Position numbers and translations under genes: made by a program. This document shows, in pieces, positions 11,119-22,520 of a stretch of 64,000 bases of DNA (its first letter is position 1; the number at the start of each line of letters is the position of its first letter). The notes below the pieces were generated by a model. The model had not been told where the DNA came from. It made no database searches and was given only the letters and a program-made list of their open reading frames with translations. Source of the stretch: Toxonevra muliebris (Eukaryota; Arthropoda; Insecta; Diptera; Pallopteridae); contig OY829329.1 in NCBI GenBank assembly GCA_963691655.1, positions 56,185,408-56,249,407 of the forward strand. The letters are read 5' to 3'.

Positions 11119-12042
11119 ATTATAAATGTTGCTCTTAAATTATAAGACCTTTAAAACAAAAATAGTAATGCATGTACCTTTCCTCCTTTCACAACCTCTA
11201 GGGGTCATCAATATTTGGGTATAGTGGCATAAAATTTAGAAGAAGGTGAGCACGCAATTAAAAGAAGAGACGAATCTCAAGTAAAGGCAATATTTAGCTC
11301 AATCAACCTCAATAAGGCCATAGTACTTCAGCAGCTTATCTCCTTTGCAACCAGCAACAGTAGAGGAGACAGATATCTTGAGGCATAGCACAAACTCTGT
11401 AGTATGTAATCGACATACGATTCCAATAAAATATTGCTTAAATAGCACTGTACAATTAAATACTTATTCAGAATATATGTTTTATAATCGTAGGAAACTT
11501 TATATATACTTTGCATTGTATATAATATTTTAATATTATTCAGTGAATTTATCAGCAACATCATTTTTGCTTGTTAAATAAAATTCATTCGTTGTTCAAC
11601 GAAATCGTTTATTTTACATCAGCAACGACCAGGCAATACTGGAATTCGGCTTTTTAGTGAGCTCGGGACAAAAATGGGCATTATTCATATTGCTACAATC
11701 GACTCGGGTGGACTTGAATACTTCTGCAAGTTCTACAGGTTTTCCTGCGGTAGTCTGGACAACAAACCCCAAAACTAAGAGAATCCTTCTTCGAGGATTT
11801 AAACGATTTTTTTAGGACTCCATCATAGTTTATGTTTGTTTTATTTTTCTTTTATTTACTTTTTTCTTGGACCTCCCAATCTTTTATTTTGCCTTTATTC
11901 TCCACTTTTATAAGTTAAGTTGTAGTGGCGACGAATTGACTAACATATTGTGATTCACAATAATTAAGCATTTTCCGATAATAGCCACAACCGATTAAAT
12001 GCGGCAGCATAATAAAATGATTTTATGAAAAGTTTTACCAAA
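11119..12042. other. Non-coding stretch with one unexplained small frame
   Basis: Apart from the 65-residue minus-strand frame at 11614-11811, listed separately, I see no gene or element ends. Confidence 0.55.
11614..11811 (-). CDS. Unrecognised 65-residue open frame, possible exon or relic
   Basis: The minus strand is open for 65 codons, from just after a TAA (11812-11814) to a TAA stop at 11614-11616. The translation has a basic start (NPRRR), a hydrophobic run (ILLVLGFVVQTTAG) that resembles a signal peptide or membrane segment, then KPVELAEVF, a C-S-N-M-N-N-A-H-F-C motif and a polar end. There is no ATG at the start, so it could only be a terminal exon or a broken frame. An AATAAA word begins one base after the stop. 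Codon composition looks less A/T-saturated than the flanks. I do not recognise the family. It may be a chance frame or a decayed element protein. Confidence 0.25.
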   Translation of the reverse strand, partial: KNRLNPRRRILLVLGFVVQTTAGKPVELAEVFKSTRVDCSNMNNAHFCPELTKKPNSSIAWSLLM

Positions 12043-12129
12043 TTGAAGTATTATTAAATGAACTAAATTGAGCTTTCATTAATTGCAATCAAGTCGCCAG
12101 CGACACGATAACATTTTCTGATCCTGTAG
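12043..12129 (+). repeat. 87-bp exact duplicate, copy 1
   Basis: The tract from TTGAAGTATTATTAAATGAA to TTTTCTGATCCTGTAG is identical, by eye, to 14235-14321. The context here appears to be ordinary unique sequence, so this is likely the source copy. Confidence 0.85.
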
Positions 12130-13918
12130 ATTTCAACGAATGTAGGCTATATGGTAAGCACTGAAAAATGCAAGCGCAATTATTATATGAAGACTTCTGG
12201 GTCAGAATACAGATGTGTAATTGTGAATTTTGGGCGGAATACTGTAAAAATTCTGATTGTATCATATTGGTTGTTCCTATTTTGTGGATTAAAGATATGC
12301 ACCCATAGCAGGTAGACTGCCGCAAATTACTTATCTAATTGAAGAGTCGTAAACTTTGTCCAGAGTGAGTTCATGGACATCATAAGGATAGAAAGAATCA
12401 GCATTTGAAAATTAGTTCCTACTAAAAACTGGAGTGGGGCTACCTGGCCCAAACCAAATTATTACACCAAATCCTTAATTGACCAATGTATGTCTCCTTC
12501 AGCATGCACACCAATCACTCCATTACGGTCAATCACACTACGACCATACTATGCGCACGTACCACAGAAATTAAAAAAACGAGGCGCAAACTTCATTAAA
12601 ATTAAATTAAAACCAAATAAATGCGTTGTTAAATGCATTTGCCAACACAATTATGGCCAAATTCTCGCCTCGTCTCGTTAACGATGGCGCACAAAATCTT
12701 TGGGAAAAAAAGAAAACGAAAAATCATACAGCAGAAAAACTTTGCCAGCAAATTTCTGAAAGCAAAAAAGAGAAAAATATAAAATAAATATTCACCGCAA
12801 TTGTGGTAAAATAAATTTTAATTATATTTTATGTTCTATTCCATTGTTTTTTTTTTTATTTTTTTTATTTTTTGCTGCAGTTAAGAGAAAAATGGAAATA
12901 CATAGTTAAAATAATGCGACACCCATAACATTTAATATTATGAATTTCAACTGACCTCAAATGAAAATGTATGCAAAATCGGCAGCAGTTTACGTTACCA
13001 TTTCAAGACGCAAAAAAGTATGCTTAAGTAAACCCAAATTTAATATGCTTTAAGTTTCTTATCCTTAGATAAATTTATCATGAAATAAGGGCACAAATTT
13101 AAAAGTAATTTAATTCAAAATTATTAGTATTTTAATGCTAAGTTACAATTAATTATGAGTTTGCTACTTTTTTTTATTTATTTGTTATGCCAAAAAATGA
13201 AAATTTGTTAGTGTTGTTAGCGCACTTTAATACACTCACATATACTATACATACAAAAACCATAATGTCAACCTTCCTGTGGGCATTTATATACTATGTG
13301 TGTATTTATGTATATTTATATACCTGTCTACGTGCTAACATCTTGAGATTTACACTTACACAATATTAAACTCTGTATGTATTATGAAAGTGTATAAAGA
13401 AATTTAAAATCTTTGTCACGTGGCTAAACATTGTCACACATAAAGCTAACACATACATACATACATACATGCATGTAGCAAAAACAAGCAGCATGTAGGT
13501 GTATGTGTGATTTTTGTCACCTTACGTGACTAGCATTATTTTACAGAAATGTAAAATTTATTTATATTCAAGCAAGTTTTAATTATATTTATAAGAAAAT
13601 CTTGTTTCAATTTCATTGTAGAAAAATTTAAATTTTGTACCTGATTTTTAGTATTTATTTTTAAAAAATACACTAATTAAATGAAAATTATTGTCCTTTA
13701 TGCAAATATAGAAAGCTACTAGCTGACCCATCTACGAAGAAGCGGTAAAATTGATGTTTATTTGAATGAAGAAGAATGAAGTTTTTTGGTGCTTAAAATT
13801 GAACATTGTTAATGACAATTCAAGCTTAAAGGACGTACATTGAATTTGGTGAAAATTCTAGATTTAAAAATGAGGCATCAAAATTGGCATTAAAAGTATT
13901 TAATTTCCATAAGAATAT
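12130..13918. other. AT-rich non-coding stretch, no gene seen
   Basis: The tract contains poly-T runs, an (ACAT)n tract near 13450-13471 and many tatgta words. The word ctagctgaccc near 13721 is common at the edge of dispersed insect repeats, but I could not define an element. Confidence 0.6.
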
Positions 13919-14234
13919 CAAAGACCGTACTAGAAGTTATATCTAATCCCAAAAACTATTTAAAAATATAGACCCATTTGCTATTTAATATAAAAATAGA
14001 ATTTATTATTTTGTTATAGCGCCACCTATCGGATTTCGACATAGCTAGGTAGGTTCAAGAGCTATTTCATGAATTAGTAGAAATAATAGTAAAAAAAATA
14101 ATAGGCAAAGTGATACAAAATAGTTATGAAAAAACAGTAAAAAATTAGTGCAGTATAGCAGTAGAAATAGTAGTGGAAAACGTAGTAGTAAGAGGAGTAG
14201 AAAATAGTATTACAATTTGTTGCAAAAAAGTGAC

Positions 14235-14321
14235 TTGAAGTATTATTAAATGAACTAAATTGAGCTTTCATTAATTGCAATCAAGTCGCCAGCGACACGA
14301 TAACATTTTCTGATCCTGTAG
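14235..14321 (+). repeat. 87-bp exact duplicate, copy 2, inside the GTA tract
   Basis: Identical to 12043-12129. It interrupts the (GTA)n tract abruptly, which makes this the likely acceptor of a short templated insertion. An assembly artefact cannot be excluded. Confidence 0.8.
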
Positions 14322-14456
14322 TGCTTTACTACTACAAAAGCAACAGAAAAAGTAGTAGAAAAATAGTAAAAAGGAGTGGGAAATAGTAGTAGAAATAATA
14401 GTAAAAAATAGTAGTAGTGAAAAATAGAAGTTCGAAAATTAGTAGAAAATAACAAT

Positions 14457-14664
14457 CAGACTGGGGATTTAGTGAATAAATTTCGCTCTTCACTACTTTT
14501 AGTGCCAATGGGAGTAAGGCTCCATTACCACTGAACGTTTAGTGGTAGTGGGTATCAAATTTCACTACCACTAAACCTGCAGTGGTAGTGGAAATAAAAA
14601 TCAACTACCACTAGACCTTTAGTGGTAGTGGAAATAAAAATCAATTACCACTAAACCTTTAGAA
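14457..14664 (+). mobile_element. Fragment of the hAT element with palindromic 40-bp array
   Basis: It begins CAGACTGGGGATTTAGTGAA, the same terminus as the right end of the element at 45781-46405 read inward, and runs through about three units of the ACTACCACTAAA / TTTAGTGGTAGT array. The other terminus is absent. It is embedded in the GTA-rich tract, so it arrived after that tract formed. Confidence 0.75.
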
Positions 14665-14934
14665 AATAGTAGAAAATAGAAGTAGAGCATGGTGCAACAC
14701 CCACTAATCCAAAAAACAGAGAGAATTTTTTAATCCAGTATTGACAAATAATACTTCCACACTAAGATATAGCCCATAATGGAAATTCGGGGTATATGGA
14801 AGGTGTCACACGTCACACCCCCTTTGTCAATCCACCTATATTTTTGTTGTAGCATGGCATTGCTAATTCCCGTAATTCTATTATGGTTCAGCTGAATTAC
14901 AGAAACAATATTTCAGGAGGCTCTATATTCATAT

Positions 14935-15511
14935 CAAAGACCGTTTTTGAAATTATATCTAATCCAAAAATTATTTAAAAATTTTAACCAATTTCATATT
15001 TATTATAAATATAGCATTTGTTACAACTCCACCTAACGGATTTTAAGATAGCTAGGCTGGGTCTTAAGATATTTCATAAAGTAGTAGAAATAATAGTAGA
15101 AAAAGGAATGGAAAAGTATTAGGAAATAGAGGTAAAAATGTAGAAGAAAATAGTAGTGAAAAATGTAGTAGGAAAAAAAAATAGAAAGTAATATTAAAAA
15201 GTTAAAAGGTAGCAGAAAAAGTGGTAGAAAAATAGTTAAATATAGTAGTACAAAAATAGTAAAATGGAGTAAAAATAAAAAAAAGTAGTAGAAAAAATTT
15301 TAAAAAAGTAGTAAAAAAATAGTAGAAAGTAGTGGTAAAAAATAAAAAGAAGCTCTAGAAAAAATTTATTAAAAAGGTAGTAGAAAAATAGTAGTGGTAA
15401 AATAGTAGTAGAAAAAATTAGTAGAAAATAGTAGTAAGAATAGTAGTAGAAATAGTAGTAGAAATTAAAAGTGAAGCATGGTGGCACACCCACTAATCCA
15501 ACAAACCAAAA
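14935..15511 (+). repeat. GTA-rich repeat unit, second copy
   Basis: This repeats the block order of 13919-14725: AGACCGTTTTTGAAATTATA, a ccacctaacgga and atagctaggc block, a (GTA)n/(ATA)n tract, then GCATGGTGGC and CACCCACTAATCCAAC. The non-GTA blocks are roughly 75-80 percent alike between copies, so the duplication is old. About 210 bases of different sequence lie between the two copies. Confidence 0.7.
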
Positions 15512-15797
15512 GAAAACTCTACGATCATATATATAAAGATGTCTGTAATTAAACCTTTCATCGTCCTTGACTGAGTCTACAAGACAATTATCTTGTCAGC
15601 CAGAAAATAATAATAATTTGAAAAATATTTTATTTCATATTTTAAGTCTGTCACTGTCCAGTAAATTTCAGTGAGGAGCTAATTTTTACCATTCAGAAAA
15701 TATTGCTGAACAATTTTTTTCAGACATTCCATTTGCTATTCAATTTCTCCTAGTCTCTTCCTACTAATCTTGAAGACTTCAACATGTTGCATAGATA

Positions 15798-16305
15798 ACG
15801 CTCGTATCTATACAGTTTTTCGCGGTATTATATTGTTTTTTAAACTCAAAAACCGCATACCGCTTTTTTTCCAAAAAACCGCATTTATATTAAGAAAAAA
15901 AAATTAATTTTGGAAATTCAAGTTTGTCAATCGCAATGCAAAACGTCAAAGAGAACAAAGAGAACACGTGGCCAGTATACTTTTGATAGAAGTGGAAACA
16001 TTGAAGGCGATTCTCGTAGTTAAATCTAACATCCATTCTTTGATTTCTATAAATACCTAATAATGAAGCCGAAATTGCTTCATCAAATTTCTTCAAAGTA
16101 CAAATATAATACAACAATTACAAAAGGATAAATTGAAATGGAGAACGAAGACGATTCAGATGATGGATAGTTTGTTTTCCTTGTTAATTTTCATTGAATA
16201 AAATTGATACCGTGAAATATACAGTTTTTTGAAATCTATTTGCTGTTTTTATTTTAATTTTTGGTAGAAATATACAATTTTTGGTCTGAAAACAGATACG
16301 AGCGT
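15798..16305. mobile_element. TA-flanked MITE, 508 bp
   Basis: Perfect 12-base inverted ends, ACGCTCGTATCT, are flanked by TA at 15796-15797 and 16306-16307. The size, short perfect ends and lack of a coding frame fit a Tc1/mariner-type miniature element. Inside are two poly-T tracts and copies of the word ACCGCAT. No autonomous partner is in the window. Confidence 0.75.
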
Positions 16306-16639
16306 TATGCATAAAATATATTCCAACCGGACATATACTGAGTGAGTTTTAATCAGTCCGCGAAGGGAATTCATTATTGGTAAAATTAGTTCCCCTCATG
16401 AACTATGGATCACAGACATTTACGAAGGTATATTTATTTCAGGAATGACAGAAATAAATGGAAATAAATTGTATTTCCAACTGGGCATATAAATAAGTTA
16501 GGCCTAACAGACTCGCCAATTTTTTCACTAAGCAACTCAAAAAGTTCGAACCAGTGAACCTAGAAACAACAAATTTGTTGCATAAACCTCTTAAGATATT
16601 TCTGGAAATTCCATATTTAAGAGCCATCTGGGCTGACAT

Positions 16640-16886
16640 CAAAAAGCAGAAGGCAATCTGTACTCTATAGAATTAGGATCAATACTAAAACTTCTGGAGG
16701 AGTTTGGACATATAAAAGTACTGGTGCCGAATCGTTTAATCCGTGAACGTAGTAAAAAAATACATGTAAAATATTCACTTTCACGTGTAGTTGTACGTTC
16801 ACGGATCAGACGATTCGACTCTTGTATGTCCATGAAGGGGCACAGTAGATCTTATAAGTCGGAGTATATTCCTCAACAATAATAAT
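16640..16886. repeat. Hairpin repeat followed by a SINE-like 3' tail
   Basis: GAATCGTTTAATCCGTGAAC (from about 16728) pairs with GAATCGTCTGATCCGTGAAC on the minus strand (down from about 16818), leaving a loop of roughly 45 bases. Half of the same motif recurs at 54429-54452. After it, AGATCTTATAAGTCG and an AATAATAATT tail match the 3' end of the SINE at 46747-46960. I read this as two abutting repeat fragments. Confidence 0.55.
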
Positions 16887-18261
16887 TAACTTTAAAGGCA
16901 AAAAATAGGTGCACCAAAATTTGTAAACTGAATGTTCTCAAAACTATGTGGATTATTATATTTAAATTTTTACGCTTATATTCCACTACCGATTTTTTTC
17001 TTGATTTTTGCACTATTGGAAATTTGGTTTTATTACAAAGTATACGGTTCATATTTGGGTTCAAAAAATAATAACTAGAGCACCAAGTGAAATACTAAAT
17101 AGAATCAGTAAAACTCAAGCTTTTAAAAGTTTTTCACACAAATCGTTTACACGAACGCTCAGCTATTTTAAAAATACGAACCATACGAATACCAAGCGCA
17201 CTTAAAACACGAACTTCAATTGATTTAAGATATGAATATTCAAATTTTTGTGGAATCTTAGTAATAATAATGTGAGTGACTGGAATTCATCAAAATTTTG
17301 CGTTATCCATAATAAATTTCACATCTCACAACAAAAACTAAATACAACAATAAACTATAAATTAAGTAAGTAAGTAAATAATTATTTTATGAAGCACACT
17401 CTAATTCAATGAATGAAAAAGCCAATTTAACCAGAATAATATTTCAATACAAAAGTCTATTAAGAAATATTGCCAATGTCGAATACAGTAGCAACAGTAG
17501 CAGCAACAACATTAAGCAAGCAATATCAGTAATAAAATTTCAACTATACCATATAAAAGATAAATGCAACATTTCTAAACACTATATACGAGTGTGTGTA
17601 TCAGTTTATGTTTAAGGGTATAAGGGAGTAATCGAATGGAATAGTTGCTGCGCCCGCAAAGCCAAAAAAAAAAAAAAAAATATTTATTTAGTTGGCCAAC
17701 AAAAATTCTCTTCTCTATATTGTTTATTTTCTTCTTTTTTTTTTTTTTGCTGTTTTTTGATAGAACTGAAAGAGCAAATTGCACACAAAAACTTCAACCA
17801 AAATAAACGTCCTGCAATAAAATTAATGATAGCGATTTATTTTACGCCTTTGTATATACCATATTAATAATGGCTAGCAACAAATAAAACAAAAAAATAG
17901 AATAGTACAGAAGTGAAGTGGTAGTTATAGAAGTCAGTGGGGCAGTGTTGCATACGTGTGGCAGTGTTGTATTAGTGTAGCAGCATTGCATTTTAATTTT
18001 GCTTGTAGTTACATTCATATACACATGTGCTCCAAATGCATATCAAACTTTTCTGGGCACATTAAACTAATCGGTGAGAAAAATTATTTAAAGTAACACA
18101 AAATATTTAGTCTAAAAATAATGCATTGTTATTTGTGTTTCCAAAATGATGATAATAACGTTTCAGCTCGTGCAATTTATTTGACAATCCTTGAATTTCT
18201 AATGTGTAATCAGAATGGCCACAGAAAACGCACCACCACCCCACAAGTTATTACACTGTCC
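16887..18261. other. AT-rich non-coding stretch, no gene seen
   Basis: Only short frames with no recognisable domain. Near 17935-17995 the word GGCAGTGTTG recurs two to three times at about 20-base spacing. Poly-A and poly-T runs occur near 17665 and 17738. Confidence 0.6.
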
Positions 18262-18714
18262 TACAAATGGAAACTTTTGAAAACGAGCAGAGACAAGACA
18301 AATGCACTTAGGGTAATGAGGGGTCGCTGAGTCCGAATCCGTGGTCCGTTTTGCTCTGCTACGTCACAACTTTTTTTTATTGACATCAAAATTTTTAAAA
18401 TTGAAAAAAAAAAAAATTAAAATGCAGCTCATATTTTTTTTCGTCAAAACATCCATTTTTATAAAAAAAAAAAATTGTTTAGATTTTTTTTATTTTTTAA
18501 CTTTAAAAAATTTTGAAATTTTTTTTTTTTTTTAAAAAAGTTTTTTTTTTTAATAAATTGATTTTTTCGTAACTTTTTTCATCCTCGTTATAATCGTTCA
18601 CTTTCATCTCGTTGTTAGCTTAACCCAGTAATGCCTAGCGGTGCCGTATGGCACCTTGTCGCTGAGCCTTTCCTGAGCCAGGTTCAAAAACAATTTTTTT
18701 CTCAAATTACTTTC
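18262..18714 (+). repeat. Dispersed repeat R1, copy 2 (longest)
   Basis: The head TACAAATGGAAACTTTTGAA, a middle containing GGGGTCGCTGAGTCCGAA and GTCCGTTTTGCTCT, poly-A/T tracts, then TTAACCCAGTAATGCC and the near-palindrome GGTGCCGTATGGCACC, ending CTCAAATTACTTTC. The head and middle match 53991-54110 closely, and the tail matches 10297-10620. No terminal inverted repeats or coding frame were found, so the class is unknown. Confidence 0.8.
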
Positions 18715-19943
18715 TTGATCTATCTACTTTGTGTTCTTGAACAATTGAATCCTAAAAATATCTTTATATACACTTGTCCCGTCTCTGCTCATTTTTCGCT
18801 GTTGAACAGTGTTATCATTCAGGCATTTTACTTCTATATTGTGTGTGCAATAAATTTAATAAAATTTATTAAAATATAAAATTTTAATTAAATACTTTTA
18901 GATGCTTGCAGCTAACAGTTCGCAATTGTCTTTTATTTATTATGGTTAAATTTTGGATTTGCTTAAAATGTTCACTCACTCAACAGTAACAAATATTTTG
19001 CTTTATTCTGCAATATTTTACAATAATTTCAATTATTTCAAATATGTGGCTTTCAATAATAAAATTGTAATCTCACACACAAAACATCAATTAACAATAT
19101 GAAATGAATTAGAATTTTGAAATTAATTAGCCATAAATCAAATAAAACTACATATTTTATTGCATTCCATTACAAATTGGAATTTATAATTAAAAACTTT
19201 ATGGCTTTATTAAAAGAACAATGCCAGAAATTTATTAAAGCTTTTTAGAGGTAGCACATAGGGAGAGGGGCGGGGGGGAAGGAGTAGTTTAATTTGGTGG
19301 TCTCTTCACCATTTTTTTCTTTTGATTCATGAGCAACAATTTAAATGTATAAAGTTTTCATCGGGAAGAGAGGAAAGGGGTTTTACACCCAAAACCCCGC
19401 CCCCATTTTTAGAATATGGAAAATATAAGCCACGATGCTTTGCACACGATGCAACCTGGTGATCCTTTTACTTTGCCTCTACTCTCTCTTCTTCCTAAAC
19501 TTTAAAACTTCTTCTCCTCCTTCTCTCTCTTTTAAGTTTTCAAAGTAAGCATAACGTAAATCAGGGTAATTCTAACCGATTTTCGCAAGGGAAACTTTGA
19601 CCGGTAAAAATAAGGATTACAGATTTATGAAAAAAAATGTTTCAATACAAAATTAAAGCATATTTCTTCCTCTTTCAAAGTTGTTAACTACAAAAAAATA
19701 AAAATCATAACTTTTTTTTAGTAATTGCCGAAGGTAACATCATCTCGAAAAAAATGGGTTGCATGTAATTCGGATCGAAATGTTGAGTGTGCATGCAATT
19801 GAGATCGATGATGTATGTAATTCGGATCAGCAAAATTTATAGCAAATTATCTCTAATTTGAGGTTTATTTAGATGCAAAAGATAAATTTGGTGTTTAAGG
19901 AAAATACATATATAAAAAAAATTTATGTATGTATGTTTAAATA
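18715..19943. other. AT-rich non-coding stretch with a G-rich patch
   Basis: No gene is seen. A G-run patch (ggggcggggggg near 19267) and a C-run patch (near 19395) resemble the G-rich element family found at 20945 and 31312, but I could not pair ends. Two AATTCGGATC words occur near 19767 and 19819. Confidence 0.55.
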
Positions 19944-20592
19944 CCCAGCGGTAAATGGAAGCACTAGAATAGCGCTAAACAAGTGCTTGATTGCAAGCAC
20001 TTAAGTGCACTACAAGCACATGTGTTGCATGTAAATTTTAACATTGCATGTCCTAGGAGACAAGCACTTGTTTAGTGCAATACTTTTAGCGCTAAACAAG
20101 CGCAAGAAAGAATGCTTTAGATAGGCACTTCCGCTCATTCAATCGCTGCTTCGTGCTTACTTTAGTTGAAAAAGAGAGGAGAGAGAGGAAATATCGAATA
20201 TCGATTCATGCATTCATAATTTCTCATGGCTGCGTCATTTTATTTTATTCTTTTCTTTTGCTTTTTGTTTGTTTTAAACCAAAATATATATATAAATGTA
20301 TATACATATATAATTATATTTTTATTTATTTTTTATAAAACAATTGCAAAAAAGAAATAAAATAAAACACACACACTTTTCCTGAAATTTCACAACCACT
20401 TAATTTGCTGTTGCATGAAAACTAACTCGCTTCGTTTCTCGCTCAGTCAATATTTCGTAGCGTCTCGCTACTCGTTTTTATTACTCAATAGAAAACTAAA
20501 TTTGTTGTTAGCATGATTGCTTTGTAATTTCCGGTTGAAATGGTGCACTTGCAAGCACTTAATTTTCAAGCACTTGTCTAAAAAACTGCTGG
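19944..20592. mobile_element. MITE-like element with AAGCACTT subterminal repeats, 649 bp
   Basis: The ends are CCCAGCGGT and, read inward from the right, CCCAGCAGT. TA lies outside both. Within 150 bases of the left end, and again within 60 bases of the right end, the words AAGCACTT, AAGTGCTTG and the palindrome CAAGCACTTG recur many times. Dense inverted subterminal words are typical of cut-and-paste element ends. The same terminus, TACCCAGCGGT, occurs alone near 24511. The superfamily is uncertain because the target duplication is not clear beyond TA. Confidence 0.6.
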
Positions 20593-20944
20593 GTACATAC
20601 ACACACGCACACATACAAATTGTTGTCCACATCTATGCATTTTCTTTATGTAATCCTATACCGTTTGTCCGATCTTAGTGAAATTTGGTGTAGAGATGCA
20701 TTTGTGTGTATGTCAAGTTGTGAGCTATGAATATCTCAAAGTAGGCGTGGCATTTTAGCAAAAATCCAATAATTTCGAAAATCACATCGAGCTAAATTAA
20801 AAAAATTTGATATGGAAACTTACTTGTTCCACACCGAACCAATTCTCGGCGTATCAAAATTAGGAGAAGAGAGTGTGGCTGGGCGATAGATACGAATATA
20901 TTAAAAACAAAAGTATGGGACTGTGCAATCTTATGTAGGAGCAA
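20593..20944. other. Non-coding stretch, no gene seen
   Basis: Contains phrases such as gatcttagtgaaatttggtg and aggcgtggca, seen in dispersed fly repeats. A related phrase occurs near 51870. No boundaries could be drawn. Confidence 0.4.
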
Positions 20945-21170
20945 TAGCGGATCTAAGGGTGTAGGAAAGAGGAGAGGATTTGGGGTTTAATACCACTGAC
21001 CTCTCCCCCAACTCCCCCTTAACCGCCCCCCCCCCAACTTGGTTCTCCCCCCTTCCTTACTGATAAGAATTTCATATATATGATCGTTGGGCACTGGGCA
21101 CGAATAAAAAAAAAAATTTAAAGGAATGAACAAATGTTAACCCCCTTAAGGTAAATCTCTGGATCCGCTA
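20945..21170. mobile_element. Small G/C-run MITE-like element, 226 bp
   Basis: Left TAGCGGATCTA and right, read inward, TAGCGGATCCA form short inverted ends including TA. The interior has GGATTTGGGG and long C runs. A related single end, CTAGCGTATCCAG, begins near 52944. The ends are short, so confidence is limited. Confidence 0.4.
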
Positions 21171-22447
21171 GTCCGTTTAATTCTGAATTAAAATTTTTAA
21201 TTATATTGAAATAGTCAAAAATTAAAATGTTGTCTGGAATAAAAAAAATACTAATCAAATGATTATAGAATACAAACTAGTTTTTAAAAATATATTTCAT
21301 AATGAATTTGACTAAAAATTACTTGTTAGTTTCAAAATTGATATAACTCTATGAAACTATATTAATTTCAATCAATATTTCAATTAAAAAAAAAAAATTT
21401 TTGATTTTAAAATGTAAAATTTTTAATGAAATTCAAAATATTTTTCAAGTTTATCTAAACTTTGAACTCAAATTCCACAAAAACTCTCTAAACGAAGGGT
21501 CGATCCGAATTACCTCCAAACATCACCTATTATATTTAAATTACAACTAAACAACTTTTAATAAAAAAAACTATACAGTTTTTCTTTATTATTCGTAGTT
21601 ATGCAAACACCTCATTGCACTATGGACCAGAAGGTCACTTTTTTTTGGCATAAAGTGAAAAACGGCAGATATGTCGCTGAAACTTCCCTTACTTCGCTTC
21701 TGATGTTATACAGATAATTTAAAAACAAAAATTGACGTGATCACTGTATTGCCACGCCCACCTCCCATAGAACAAAAATAATAAAAACCTTTAATTTTAT
21801 AGGAATGATCATTTTCTATTAGAAATAATAAACCTTCAAATTTCAAACGCAAAGCTCATGCGCATTCTTTTCTGCTTTGTGTTTGTGTGGTGGAAATCAC
21901 AGCGAGCGAAGTAAAAATATCTTTGGCTTTGATTCTAGGAAAAATATAAATATTTACAATAGCAAATGTAAGGGGAACAAATTTTTAATATAAAAATGCA
22001 TTTCACAGGTAAACTATTAACTTTAGATATATGACTTTATTTTAGCAAACGATAAGATCTATAATCTTTCGATACATAATATCTTTGTACCTCTTATAGT
22101 ATAGCAGCATTTTGCACTAAGTAACTAAATTTTATAAAAAAAAGCTGACTTTGGTCAAAACAATGGTCTATATTAAAGAAACTATTTGAAATTAACTTAA
22201 AAAAGTATCGACAAATGTCCAAAGCAATTACATACTAAATTTAATGGCAATCCGTTGCAAAATATAGAAACCTATTAGGACTAAACATTTAACAGAGCTC
22301 TATTTTATATATATATATAGATAGATACTTACCATCACAAAAGTTATTATTGTTATAAAATTTGTGAGTTTCTTATATTATTTGCTAAGGCCTTGTATGA
22401 AAATACGCTCACTCAAAAGTTATTAGCAAGAATCGATCCGAATTATA
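21171..22447. other. AT-rich non-coding stretch, no gene seen
   Basis: No gene is seen. GATCCGAATT words occur near 21503 and 22434, and a ccacgcccacctcccatag phrase near 21751. A short (TA)n run lies near 22309-22318. Confidence 0.55.
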
Positions 22448-22507
22448 TACATTGATCCGAATTGCCCTCATTTACGTTATAAAATTTAGATTTTATGGGG
22501 AATTTGT
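22448..22507 (+). repeat. 60-bp direct repeat, left of truncated mariner
   Basis: It begins TACATTGATCCGAATTGCCC and matches 23698-23757 at 54 of 60 positions. The pair brackets the mariner copy. It is far longer than a mariner target duplication, which is TA. Confidence 0.8.
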
Positions 22508-22520
22508 AATTAAAAAAAAA

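Larger units (their letters stand above)
13919..14725 (+). repeat. GTA-rich repeat unit, first copy
   Basis: The unit opens with about 170 bases (AGACCGTACTAGAAGTTATA, then a ccacctatcgga and atagctaggt block), runs into a long degenerate (GTA)n/(ATA)n tract and closes with GCATGGTG and CACCCACTAATCCAA. The same order of blocks recurs at 14935-15511. Two foreign segments sit inside this copy: the 87-bp duplicate and a hAT fragment. It contains only low-complexity frames and no gene. Confidence 0.7.

Noticed and set aside
21740..21775. Dispersed ccacgcccacctcccata phrase (also near 20745, 43935 and 51865)
   Set aside because: Recurs, but only as short patches without definable ends. Noted as likely old repeat debris, not as an element.
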